A DNA stretch of 64,000 nucleotides, taken from positions 2,914,001 to 2,978,000 of the forward strand of contig NZ_CP107935.1 of NCBI RefSeq assembly GCF_036038375.1, read 5' to 3'. The position numbers and the translations under genes are program-made. The first letter of the stretch is position 1, and each line of letters starts with the position of its first letter. The notes under the pieces are model-generated. The model was not told the DNA's origin, searched no databases, and was given only the letters and a program-made list of their open reading frames with translations. The stretch comes from Streptomyces sp. NBC_00414 (GTDB lineage Bacteria > Actinomycetota > Actinomycetes > Streptomycetales > Streptomycetaceae). Shown one piece after another: positions 52,973-61,677 of this stretch.

Positions 52973-54211
52973 GTGCTCAGCCCCTACCGCGCCCTGTTCG
53001 CCGCACCCGGCTCCAGGGGATTCACCACCGCGGGCCTCCTCGGCCGGATGCCGCTGTCGATGATGGGCATCGGCGTGGTCACGATGATCTCCCAGCTCAC
53101 CGGGCGGTACGGGCTCGCGGGCGCCCTCTCGGCGACCATGGCACTGTCCGCGGCCGTACTGGGCCCTCAGATATCCCGTCTGGTCGACCGGCACGGGCAG
53201 CGGCGGGTGCTGCGGCCGGCCGCGCTGTTCGCGCTCGCCGCGTCCGGCGGACTCCTGCTGACCGCCCACTTCGACGGGCCGGACTGGGTGCTGTTCCTCT
53301 GCTCGGCCGGCATCGGCTGCGTACCGAGCGTCGGCGCGATGACCAGGGCGCGCTGGGCGCTCATCTACCGGGGCAGGCCCGAACTCCACACCGCGTACGC
53401 CTTCGAGTCCGTCGTGGACGAGATCTGCTTCATCTTCGGGCCGATCATCTCCATCGGTCTGTCCACCGTGTGGTTCCCGGAGGCCGGTCCGCTGCTCGCG
53501 GCCCTCTTCCTGGCGGCCGGTGTCTTCTGGCTGACGTCCCAGCGCGCCACCGAACCCCCTCCGCATCCTCGCGGGCACCACACGGGAGGCTCGGCGCTGC
53601 GCTCGGCCGGACTGCAGGTCCTGGTGGCCACCTTCGTGGCGACCGGCGCGATCTTCGGCGCGGTCGACGTGGTCACCGTGGCCTTCGCCGAGGAGGAGGG
53701 CCACAAGGGGGCCGCGAGCATCGTCCTGGCCGTCTACGCGGCGGGTTCCTGCGTGGCCGGGGCCGTCTTCGGGCTGCTGCGCTTCGCGGGGCCGCCCGCC
53801 CGCAGGTGGGTGCTGGGCATCTGCGCCATGGCCGTGAGTATGATCCCTCTGCTACTGGTCGGAAACTTGCCGTTCCTGGCTGTGGCGCTGTTCGTTGCGG
53901 GCCTGTCCATCGCGCCGACGATGATCACGACGATGGCCCTCGTCGAACTGCACGTACCACGCGCGAAACTGACCGAGGGCATGACGTGGGTGAGCACCGG
54001 GCTCGCGGTCGGGGTCGCGCTCGGTTCCTCCCTGTCCGGCTGGGTGATCGACGCAGCCGGGGCACGGGCCGGGTACGGGGTTCCGGTCGCGGCCGGAGCT
54101 GTCGCGGTCGCGGTGGGTTTCCTCGGGTATCGCCGGCTCAGCAGGCCGGTTCCGCAGCGGGGAGGAACCCATGAGAAGCACAGTGAGCGCGAAGAGCGGC
54201 ACCTGGCGTAA
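52973..54211 (+). CDS. MFS transporter
   Basis: 412 residues, GTG start, 12 hydrophobic helices. It begins YRALFAAPGSRGFTTAGLLG, with the MFS cytosolic loop SRLVDRHGQRRVLRPAALFA between helices 2 and 3. Substrate unknown; proximity to the ferrochelatase and an iron-box-like site invites a metal or haem link. The next gene starts 41 bases before its stop. Confidence 0.9.
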   Translation: MLSPYRALFAAPGSRGFTTAGLLGRMPLSMMGIGVVTMISQLTGRYGLAGALSATMALSAAVLGPQISRLVDRHGQRRVLRPAALFALAASGGLLLTAHFDGPDWVLFLCSAGIGCVPSVGAMTRARWALIYRGRPELHTAYAFESVVDEICFIFGPIISIGLSTVWFPEAGPLLAALFLAAGVFWLTSQRATEPPPHPRGHHTGGSALRSAGLQVLVATFVATGAIFGAVDVVTVAFAEEEGHKGAASIVLAVYAAGSCVAGAVFGLLRFAGPPARRWVLGICAMAVSMIPLLLVGNLPFLAVALFVAGLSIAPTMITTMALVELHVPRAKLTEGMTWVSTGLAVGVALGSSLSGWVIDAAGARAGYGVPVAAGAVAVAVGFLGYRRLSRPVPQRGGTHEKHSEREERHLA

Positions 54212-55490
54212 CTGGGCCGGGAACGTCACCGCGCGGCCGGCCCGGGAGGTCACTCCGGCCTCCGTCGAGGAACTCTCCGCCGCCGTGCGCCGGGCCGCCG
54301 AGGACGGCTTGAGGGTCAAGGCCGTCGGTACGGGCCACTCCTTCACCGCGGCCGCGGCGACCGACGGCGTATTGATCCGCCCTCAACTGTTGACCGGCAT
54401 CCGCGGGATCGACCGTGAGAACGGCACCGTGACGGTGGAGGCCGGCACCCCGCTCAAGCGCCTCAACCTCGCCCTGGCCCGGGAGGGTCTGTCGCTCACC
54501 AACATGGGCGACATCATGGAGCAGACGGTGTCGGGCGCGACCAGCACCGGCACGCACGGCACCGGCCGCGACTCCGCCTCGATCGCCGCCCAGATCGCGG
54601 GACTTGAACTGGTGACCGCCGACGGCTCGGTGCTCGCCTGCTCCGAGAAGGAGAACCCCGAGGTCTTCGCGGCGGCCCGCCTGGGGATAGGCGCCCTGGG
54701 TGTCATCACCGCGATCACCTTCTCCGTGGAGCCGCTTTTTCTCCTCACGGCCCGCGAGGAGCCGATGAGCTTCGACGAGGTGACGAGTTCCTTCGACGAA
54801 CTGTTCACGGAGAACGAGCACTTCGAGTTCTACTGGTTCCCCCACACCGGCAACTGCAACACCAAGCGCAACAACCGCAGCGCGGGCCCGGAGAAGCCGG
54901 TCGGCACCGTCCGTGCCCTGTACGAGGACGAGTTCCTCTCCAACGGCGTCTTCCAGGCGGCCAACTACGTGGGCCGGGCCGTCCCCGCCGCGATCCCCTC
55001 GATCGCCCGGATCTCCAGCCGCGCCCTGTCCGCGCGCACCTACACAGACATTCCCTACAAGGTCTTCACTTCTCCGCGCCGGGTGCGTTTCACGGAGATG
55101 GAATACGCGGTTCCGCGGGCCGCTCTCGTCGAGACACTGCGCGAACTCAAGGCCATGGTCGACCGTTCACCTCTGCGCATCAGCTTCCCGGTGGAGGTGC
55201 GCACGGCCCCCGCGGACGACATCACCCTCTCCACCGCCTCCGGCCGGGACAGCGCGTACATCGCGGTCCACATGTTCAGGGGGACGCCGTACCAGGCGTA
55301 CTTCAGCGCCGCCGAGCGCATCTTCACCGCGCACGAGGGCCGGCCCCACTGGGGCAAGGTCCACACCCGGGACGCGGAGTACTTCGCCGGTGTCTATCCG
55401 CGCTTCGGCGAGTTCACCGCGCTGCGTGACCGGCTCGACCCGGAACGGCGTTTCGGCAACGACTACCTGCGGCGGATCCTGGGCGAATAG
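54171..55490 (+). CDS. FAD-binding D-arabinono-1,4-lactone oxidase-like protein
   Basis: 439 residues from ATG 54171, inside the end of the MFS gene. FAD-PCMH domain: VKAVGTGHSFTAAAATDGVL, GDIMEQTVSGATSTGTHGTG and ARLGIGALGVITAITFSVEP. The ALO C-terminal domain ends HWGKVHTRDAEYFAGVYPRF. It oxidises a sugar lactone with O2. It is translationally coupled to the MFS permease. Confidence 0.92.
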   Translation: MRSTVSAKSGTWRNWAGNVTARPAREVTPASVEELSAAVRRAAEDGLRVKAVGTGHSFTAAAATDGVLIRPQLLTGIRGIDRENGTVTVEAGTPLKRLNLALAREGLSLTNMGDIMEQTVSGATSTGTHGTGRDSASIAAQIAGLELVTADGSVLACSEKENPEVFAAARLGIGALGVITAITFSVEPLFLLTAREEPMSFDEVTSSFDELFTENEHFEFYWFPHTGNCNTKRNNRSAGPEKPVGTVRALYEDEFLSNGVFQAANYVGRAVPAAIPSIARISSRALSARTYTDIPYKVFTSPRRVRFTEMEYAVPRAALVETLRELKAMVDRSPLRISFPVEVRTAPADDITLSTASGRDSAYIAVHMFRGTPYQAYFSAAERIFTAHEGRPHWGKVHTRDAEYFAGVYPRFGEFTALRDRLDPERRFGNDYLRRILGE

Positions 55491-55962
55491 CTGAACACAT
55501 CGACCGGGAGCAGCCGTTCACATCGACCGATTGCCCGAGCACAGGACGCTTGGGCGAAGCGGTTGCCTCCGTTTCCGGCGATCATGTGAAGATCGAGTAT
55601 CACCATGATCACTGGAACGTCACCCCGGGCGGCCAACTCCCGCCCCCGGACAGAAGTTCGGTGGCGTGCCGATCCGCGCAAGTGGCCCGAATGGAGTACT
55701 GTTGCGAGCCCTGGGACCGGACACTCGCCAGGGCGTCCGGAGCCGTACAGGACCGCCGAGAGGGGGCCCGTTGCACAGGGTGATGAGGTTCGTCACTTAG
55801 CGTTGCGAATAGGTAACCGTGCCATAACGGCGAGTTCGGGCCACCGTCCGACACGCCGGGCAACTCGGCAAGGTTGTGGCAGGCTGCACCCGGGCAGGCC
55901 ACACTCGACTAGCGGAAGCAGCGACGCACGTGACGTCGGCAGGCACCACCCGGGAGGTCCCC
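55491..55962. other. Long intergenic region before sepH
   Basis: 472 bases without a convincing gene. An ACATCGACCG motif occurs twice near its start (55497 and 55519), and it must hold the sepH promoter. Nothing else is recognised. Confidence 0.5.
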
Positions 55963-57060
55963 ATGCCCGAACTGCGTGTCGTGGCCGTCTCCAATGACGG
56001 CACACGGCTGGTGCTGAAGGCTGCGGACAGCACGGAGTACACGCTTCCGATTGACGAGCGTCTACGCGCCGCCGTACGCGGCGATCGTCCCCGCCTCGGC
56101 CAGATCGAGATCGAGGTGGAGAGCCATCTCCGCCCCCGAGACATTCAGGCACGCATACGCGCGGGAGCGTCCGCCGAGGAAGTCGCACAGCTCGCCGGTA
56201 TCCCCGTCGACCGCGTGCGCCGCTTCGAGGGACCTGTGCTCGCCGAGCGTGCCTTCATGGCGGAGCGGGCCCGCAAGACCCCCGTCCGCCGCCCCGGCGA
56301 GACGACCGGCCCCCAGCTCGGCGAGGCCGTGCAGGAGCGTCTCCTGCACCGCGGCGCCGACAAGGAGACCGTCCAGTGGGACTCGTGGCGCCGCGACGAC
56401 GGCACCTGGGAAGTCCTGCTCGTCTACCGGGTGGCGAGCGAACCGCACTCCGCGAGCTGGACGTACGACCCGCCCCGGCGGCTCGTACAGGCCGTCGACG
56501 ACGAGGCGCGCTCGCTGATCGGCGAGTCCGACGATCTCGGCGCCGCCGAGCCCAGCTTCCCGTTCGTGCCGCGTATCGCGCGGCTGCCGCGCGACCGTCC
56601 GCTGGACCGTGCCCTGGACCGGCAGATCGAGCGCCCGAGCCTGCCCCCGTCACCGCCCGATCCGGACATCGAGGAGGGCGTCAGCGAGCGTGAGCGCGAC
56701 TCGCTGACCAGCCTCCTGGAGGCGGTGCCCAGCTTCCGCGGCGACATGGTCGTGCCCGAGCGGCCCTCGACCGCCCCCGCCGCCTCGGCGGCCTCCACGA
56801 CCTCGACCACGGAGCGTCCCGCGACCGAGGAACCGCCCGTCCCGGAGGAAGAGGTGGAGGAGCCGCCGGCTCCCGCGGCCTCGGCCGGCTCCGCCTACGC
56901 GGACGTGCTCATGCCGCGCTCGGTGGCCAGCCACCGGGACCGGCTCGTCGGTGCCACCGATCGGCAGGCCGAGGCGGACGGTGTCCGCCCGGGACGCAGA
57001 GCGGCCGTACCGAGCTGGGACGAGATCGTCTTCGGGACGCGACGCAAGAAGCAGGACTAG
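55963..57060 (+). CDS. sepH: SepH cell division protein
   Basis: 365 residues from ATG 55963. The N-terminal DUF3071 domain with a helix-turn-helix-like block (ARIRAGASAEEVAQLAGIPV, then DRVRRFEGPVLAERA) is followed by a long disordered acidic/proline linker and a conserved basic C-terminal motif VPSWDEIVFGTRRKKQD. SepH promotes FtsZ assembly in actinobacteria. It is monocistronic and ends at a hairpin. Confidence 0.95.
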   Translation: MPELRVVAVSNDGTRLVLKAADSTEYTLPIDERLRAAVRGDRPRLGQIEIEVESHLRPRDIQARIRAGASAEEVAQLAGIPVDRVRRFEGPVLAERAFMAERARKTPVRRPGETTGPQLGEAVQERLLHRGADKETVQWDSWRRDDGTWEVLLVYRVASEPHSASWTYDPPRRLVQAVDDEARSLIGESDDLGAAEPSFPFVPRIARLPRDRPLDRALDRQIERPSLPPSPPDPDIEEGVSERERDSLTSLLEAVPSFRGDMVVPERPSTAPAASAASTTSTTERPATEEPPVPEEEVEEPPAPAASAGSAYADVLMPRSVASHRDRLVGATDRQAEADGVRPGRRAAVPSWDEIVFGTRRKKQD

Positions 57061-57070
57061 GAAGTGGCAG

Positions 57071-57097
57071 GGGCTCGCACCGTCTCGGTGCGAGCCC
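57071..57097. terminator. Perfect hairpin terminator after sepH
   Basis: 12-bp stem GGGCTCGCACCG with TCT loop and complement, 10 bases past the stop. Confidence 0.93.
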
Positions 57098-57171
57098 TCT
57101 GTTCTCCCGTCCGCCCTTCCTTACCGGTCCGCTCCTCCTTGGGAGCCCGTCCGGCCGCCGCGCCTCTCGCG

Positions 57172-57999
57172 CTACTGCGGATCGGGTCCGGTCGCGACCG
57201 GCCGCCCCTCGTCCTGGGACCACTCCGACCAGGAACCCACGTACAGCGCGGCCGGGATGCCCGCGACCGCCAGCGCGAGGACCTCGTGCGCGCCGGAGAC
57301 GCCCGACCCGCAGTAGACACCGACCTCGGAAGAGCCGTCGGCGCCCAGGGACGCGAAGCGGTCGGCGAGTTCGGCGGCCGGCAGGAAGCAACCGGTTTCG
57401 GCCACATTCCCGGTGGTCGGCGCCGACACCGCACCGGGGATGTGGCCGCCCACACGGTCGATCGGCTCGACGTCGCCGCGGTAGCGCTCGGCGGCCCGGG
57501 CGTCGAGCAGCAGACCGGTGCGGGCCAGCGACGCGGCCCCGTCGGCGTCCAGCAGGGACACCTTCCCGGGAGCCGGTACGAAGGTTCCGGCGGCCGGCGC
57601 CGCACGGCCGCTCTCGACCGGACCGCTCCAGGCCGCGAGGCCGCCGTCAAGGACACGCACCGACGGGTGACCCGTCCAGCGCAACAGCCACCAGGCCCGC
57701 GCGGCGGCCCAGCCGAGCCCTCCGTCGTACACGACGACGTCACGGTCCTCGGAGACCCCGGCCGCGCGCATGGCCGCGGCGAAGACCTCCGGGTCCGGCA
57801 GCGGGTGGCGTCCGGCGGCGCCGGCGGGAGCGGCGAGTTCGGTGTCCAGGTCCACGTAGACGGCCCCCGGAATGTGCGCCTCCTCGTAGAAGTGGCGCAG
57901 GTTCGGGCCGCCCAGCTGCCAGCGGACGTCCAGCACGACCGGGGGGTTCGGCCCCGCCAGGTCGCTCGCGAGTCGGGATGCGGAGATGATGGCGTTCAT
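57172..57999 (-). CDS. Sulfurtransferase (thiosulfate/3-mercaptopyruvate type)
   Basis: 275 residues. I start at ATG 57999 (NAIISASRLASDLAG); an ATG 9 bases upstream is less likely. Two rhodanese domains: the N-terminal (VVLDVRWQLGGPNLRHFYEE) without catalytic Cys, and the C-terminal with VGVYCGSGVSGAHEVLALA, where the cysteine carries the persulfide. It moves sulfur from thiosulfate or mercaptopyruvate to cyanide or other thiols. Downstream of it and convergent is sepH. Confidence 0.93.
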   Translation of the reverse strand: MNAIISASRLASDLAGPNPPVVLDVRWQLGGPNLRHFYEEAHIPGAVYVDLDTELAAPAGAAGRHPLPDPEVFAAAMRAAGVSEDRDVVVYDGGLGWAAARAWWLLRWTGHPSVRVLDGGLAAWSGPVESGRAAPAAGTFVPAPGKVSLLDADGAASLARTGLLLDARAAERYRGDVEPIDRVGGHIPGAVSAPTTGNVAETGCFLPAAELADRFASLGADGSSEVGVYCGSGVSGAHEVLALAVAGIPAALYVGSWSEWSQDEGRPVATGPDPQ

Positions 58000-58312
58000 G
58001 GCCACCATCCTCGCGCACGGGGTGGCTACATCGTCCGGGTCCGGCTACTGTGCTCCGCCGGGCCGACCCGACCACACGGCGTGCAGGAACGAGCACGCAC
58101 TGTACGGCCGATGGACATGCGCAGGCAATCGCGGGGAAACGGATGGGCAACAGGAATGCGGGCATCCTCCCGCCGTGGGCCGTTCGGCCGGGACGCGTCG
58201 GAGTGCCGGTGGTGCGACCATCGGCACCGGGCGACCTGGTCCACAGCGGCGGTACGCCCGGTTCGTAAGCGGAAGTGAAGCGGCCCCACGAGGCGCCGAG
58301 GAGAGGGTGACG

Positions 58313-59107
58313 ATGACCGAGGCACGGGGGTCGGCCGGCCTGAACGGCTCTGCGTACGCGCCCGGAACACCCTGCTGGGTGAGTCTGATGGTGCACGGGA
58401 TGGCCGCGACCCAGGAGTTCTACGGGGAACTGTTCGGCTGGGAGTTCCAGCCGGGTCCGCAGCAGCTGGGTGCCTATGTGCGGGCGCAGCTGGACGGGCA
58501 GGAGGTGGCGGGCATCGGCCAGCTGCCACCGGACCGTCATCTGCCCGTCGCGTGGACGCCCTACCTCGCCTCGGACGACGTGGACCTGACGGCGGAGACG
58601 GTCCGGCACTGCGGCGGCACGGTCGGCGTGGGGCCGCTGGTCGCCGACGACGCCGGCCGGCTGGCGATCGCCTCGGACCCCTCGGGCGCGGTGTTCGGCG
58701 TCTGGCAGGCCGCGGCCCATCTCGGCGCGGGCATCGCCGGGGTCCCCGGGACGCCGACGTGGAACGAGCTCATCACGCGTGACTCGGAGGGTGTCGCCAA
58801 ATTCTACGAGACGGTCTTCGGTTACGAGGAGGAGCCCGTCGTCTCCGCCGACTTCGACTACATCACCCTCCACATCAAGGGCCGCCCGGTGGCCGGTATC
58901 CACGGTGTCGGCAACGCCCTGCCCCGGGACCGGGGCGCCCACTGGATGACGTACTTCGAGGTCGTCGACGTGGACGCGGCCGTGGCCCTGGCCGTCGACC
59001 TCGGCGGCCATGTCCTCAAGCCGCCCCACGACGGCTCGTACGGCCGTGTCGCCACGGTGGCGGACCTGGAGGGCGCGGCGTTCTCACTGGTACGGACCAG
59101 CCGCTGA
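58313..59107 (+). CDS. VOC family protein (two glyoxalase-like domains)
   Basis: 264 residues from ATG 58313 with GGAGAGGG upstream. Two VOC repeats: PCWVSLMVHGMAATQEFYGE with LFGWEFQPG, and WNELITRDSEGVAKFYETVF with GYEEEP, each with the metal-site residues. This is the Streptomyces family of bleomycin-resistance/dioxygenase-like proteins; the substrate is unknown. About 310 bases upstream hold no convincing gene and probably its promoter. Confidence 0.88.
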   Translation: MTEARGSAGLNGSAYAPGTPCWVSLMVHGMAATQEFYGELFGWEFQPGPQQLGAYVRAQLDGQEVAGIGQLPPDRHLPVAWTPYLASDDVDLTAETVRHCGGTVGVGPLVADDAGRLAIASDPSGAVFGVWQAAAHLGAGIAGVPGTPTWNELITRDSEGVAKFYETVFGYEEEPVVSADFDYITLHIKGRPVAGIHGVGNALPRDRGAHWMTYFEVVDVDAAVALAVDLGGHVLKPPHDGSYGRVATVADLEGAAFSLVRTSR

Positions 59108-59152
59108 GCCGTCGGCACCGGGCTGTCGGGCTGACCCGTAGGCGCCGGGCCG

Positions 59153-59809
59153 TCAGCGCTGGGGCACGGCGTCCACCGGGAGCACGTCCGGGGACAGGAC
59201 GCCCACCCGTGCGGTGACCGCGGTCAGCCGGCGGCGGTGATGGCGACGGCACAGCACCTCGTAGCCGATGTCCTCCGACTGGTCGACGTCGCCGACCACG
59301 ACCTGGGCACCCTCCACGACCATCCGCCCGCCTATGGTGCGGGCGTTGTGGGTGGCGCGGGCGCCGCACCAGCAGAGGGCCTCGACCTGGAGGACCTCGA
59401 CGCGGTCCGCGAGTTCGACGAGTCGCTGGGAGCCGGGAAAGAGCTTCGAGCGGAAGTCGGTGGTGATGCCGAAGGCGAAGACGTCGATGTCCAGGTCGTC
59501 GACCACACGGGCGAGTTGGTCGATCTGCTCGGGGGCGAGGAACTGTGCCTCGTCGGCGATGACGTAGTCCGCCCTGCCTCCCCGCGAGAGGTGTTCGACG
59601 AGGTACGCGTACACGTCCTGGTCGTCCTCGACCTCGACCGCGTCAGTGACCAGGCCGAGGCGTGAGGAGAGCTTGCCCTCGCCCGCGCGGTCGTCCCGGG
59701 TGAAGATCACGCCCTGCAGGCCGCGGGCCGAGCGGTTGTGCTCGATCTGCAGAGCCAGCGTCGACTTCCCGCAGTCCATGGTTCCGGAGAAGAACACCAG
59801 CTCGGGCAT
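59153..59809 (-). CDS. tdk: Thymidine kinase
   Basis: 218 residues. P-loop SGTMDCGKSTLALQIEHN, Walker B DYVIADEAQFLAPEQIDQLA, and the lasso-type zinc region VEALCWCGARATHNAR. It phosphorylates thymidine for DNA synthesis and salvage. It is 52 bases downstream of the phosphodiesterase gene on the same strand. Confidence 0.95.
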   Translation of the reverse strand: MPELVFFSGTMDCGKSTLALQIEHNRSARGLQGVIFTRDDRAGEGKLSSRLGLVTDAVEVEDDQDVYAYLVEHLSRGGRADYVIADEAQFLAPEQIDQLARVVDDLDIDVFAFGITTDFRSKLFPGSQRLVELADRVEVLQVEALCWCGARATHNARTIGGRMVVEGAQVVVGDVDQSEDIGYEVLCRRHHRRRLTAVTARVGVLSPDVLPVDAVPQR

Positions 59810-59861
59810 GGTGGGTCGAGCACCTTTCAGCAGGGGTGACGCGGGGCGGGGAGAGGGTCGG

Positions 59862-61049
59862 TCAGGAACGTACTTCCAGCAGTGGAACGTGCTGTTCCAC
59901 CGGGGTCATCGAGCCGTGGTTGCCGACCATCAACGACTCCTTCGGCTCCCGCTCGGACGCGGTGATCAGCACGTCGTCCCGGGCCGCCGCGACGACGTCG
60001 CCGATGCGCGCGTACACCCGCTCGTCGACGTGCGGGCCGAACCAGCCTGCCGCGATCGCCTCGTCGCGCGAGGCCACCCAGAACTGCTCGCCGAGCACCT
60101 CGCGCCAGCAGGTCAGGACGTCCGACTGGGCGCCCGGGACCGCGTACACGTGCCGGGCCCGGCCCTCGCCGCCGAGGAGGGCGACGCCCGCGCGCAGCTC
60201 CCAGTCCTCGTCGAAGTCGATCCGGTGCTGCTCGTCGAAGGGGATGTCGATCATGCCGTGGTCGGCGGTGACGTACAGGGCCGCGCGCGGCGGCAGTTGC
60301 TCGGCCAGGCGCTGGACCAGCCGGTCCACGTACATGAGCTGGCCGCGCCAGGCGTCGGAGTCGACGCCGAAGCGGTGTCCCTTGCCGTCGACCTCGGCGT
60401 AGTACGTGTAGACCAGCGAGCGGTCCCCGGCGGCCAGTTGCTCGGCCGCCATGTCCATGCGGTCCTCGCCGGTCAGCCGTCCGTGGAACGTGCCGCCGCT
60501 GAGCGCGATCTTGGTCAGCGGGGTGTTCTGGAAGTGCGGCGCGGACACCTGGGCCGTGTGCACGCCCGCCGCGTCGGCCAGCTGGAACACCGTGGGGTAC
60601 GGCTGCCACTTGCCCGGCTTGGTCCAGGGGATCCAGCGGAGCTGGTTCATCAGCTCGCCGGTCTCGGGGTTGCGCACGGTGTAGCCGGGCAGTCCGTGGG
60701 CGCCCGGGGGCAGTCCGGTGCCGACCGAGGCCAGCGAGGTCGCGGTGGTCGCGGGATAGCCCGCCGTGATCGGCCGGCCGGTGCCGCCGCGCGAGCTGCC
60801 CAGCAGGGAGCTCATGAACGGGGCCTCGTCCGGGTGCGCCTTCAGCTGCTCCCAGCCGAGACCGTCGATCAGGAAGACGCAGTTCCGGTCGGCCGGGCTC
60901 AGTTCGCCGAGGGAGGCGGTCATGTCCGGTACGTCCATGCCCGCGGCCAGCGTGGGCAGGAGGTCGGCGAGCGAGCCGCTGCCGTACTCGGGTACGGGCG
61001 CGGATCCGACGGTGAGTGGTTCCGGGTCGTCCCAGACTTGCTGGGCCAT
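59862..61049 (-). CDS. Alkaline phosphatase superfamily (nucleotide pyrophosphatase) protein
   Basis: 395 residues. Metal-binding features: VFLIDGLGWEQLKAHPDEAP, PATTATSLASVGTGLPPGAH (nucleophilic Thr) and YVTADHGMIDIPFDEQHRID (AxDHG motif). It hydrolyses phosphodiesters or nucleotide pyrophosphates. Its start overlaps the DUF5998 stop by one base (TGATG). Confidence 0.93.
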   Translation of the reverse strand: MAQQVWDDPEPLTVGSAPVPEYGSGSLADLLPTLAAGMDVPDMTASLGELSPADRNCVFLIDGLGWEQLKAHPDEAPFMSSLLGSSRGGTGRPITAGYPATTATSLASVGTGLPPGAHGLPGYTVRNPETGELMNQLRWIPWTKPGKWQPYPTVFQLADAAGVHTAQVSAPHFQNTPLTKIALSGGTFHGRLTGEDRMDMAAEQLAAGDRSLVYTYYAEVDGKGHRFGVDSDAWRGQLMYVDRLVQRLAEQLPPRAALYVTADHGMIDIPFDEQHRIDFDEDWELRAGVALLGGEGRARHVYAVPGAQSDVLTCWREVLGEQFWVASRDEAIAAGWFGPHVDERVYARIGDVVAAARDDVLITASEREPKESLMVGNHGSMTPVEQHVPLLEVRS

Positions 61050-61636
61050 CAGCGGGTGACGTCCGCGGTCGCCTCGGAGAGCGACTGCGCGAAGGCCAGC
61101 GTCTGGCGCACGGCGTCCGGGCCGTCACCGGCCTCGCTGACGCGCAGGCTCAGGTCGTCCGCCGTCGAACTGCCGGTGTAGCCGTGGTCGGCCTCGCAGT
61201 TGGGGTCGCCGCAGGCCGCCGGCTCCAGGTCGATGCGGGCGACCGCACCCCAGCCGATGGTGAGGACGACCTCGCGCGGCAGCGTCCCCACGACGTACTT
61301 CTCCGGGTTCGCCACGACCCTGCTGAGCACGACGGACGAGATCCGGCCAAGCTTCACGGACTCGGTGGACGTGGTCGCGTACGGCGTGGGCGACGTGCTG
61401 TCCGCGGCCTGCTCGTCGGTGTGGCTCACGATGAAGCGGTTACCCGTGAGGACGAGCACCGTGACATGCCGACGCACCTCGTTCGCGTCGAACGTCGTCT
61501 CCTGGTGGACCAGATACGACCGGATGGGCTCGCCTCCCACAGCGGCCTCCACCGCCTCGGCCACGAGGGCCGGGTAGTAGCCGCTGCGCTCGATCGCCGC
61601 TCGCAGCCCCTGGGTCGTCGTACTGGTCTTGGCCAT
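61049..61636 (-). CDS. DUF5998 protein
   Basis: 195 residues from ATG 61636. Family blocks: QGLRAAIERSGYYPALVAEA, RSYLVHQETTFDANEVRRHV, GRISSVVLSRVVANPEKYVV and ACGDPNCEADHGYTGSSTAD with the cysteine pair. Actinobacterial, uncharacterised. It heads the DUF5998-phosphodiesterase-tdk operon. Confidence 0.93.
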   Translation of the reverse strand: MAKTSTTTQGLRAAIERSGYYPALVAEAVEAAVGGEPIRSYLVHQETTFDANEVRRHVTVLVLTGNRFIVSHTDEQAADSTSPTPYATTSTESVKLGRISSVVLSRVVANPEKYVVGTLPREVVLTIGWGAVARIDLEPAACGDPNCEADHGYTGSSTADDLSLRVSEAGDGPDAVRQTLAFAQSLSEATADVTR

Positions 61637-61677
61637 GACGTCCATCCTACGGGGGAGTACTGAATGCGAGGCACCGC

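Noticed and set aside
58050..58268. Small plus-strand frame before the VOC gene
   Set aside because: No good ribosome site and no conserved features; region is better read as promoter.
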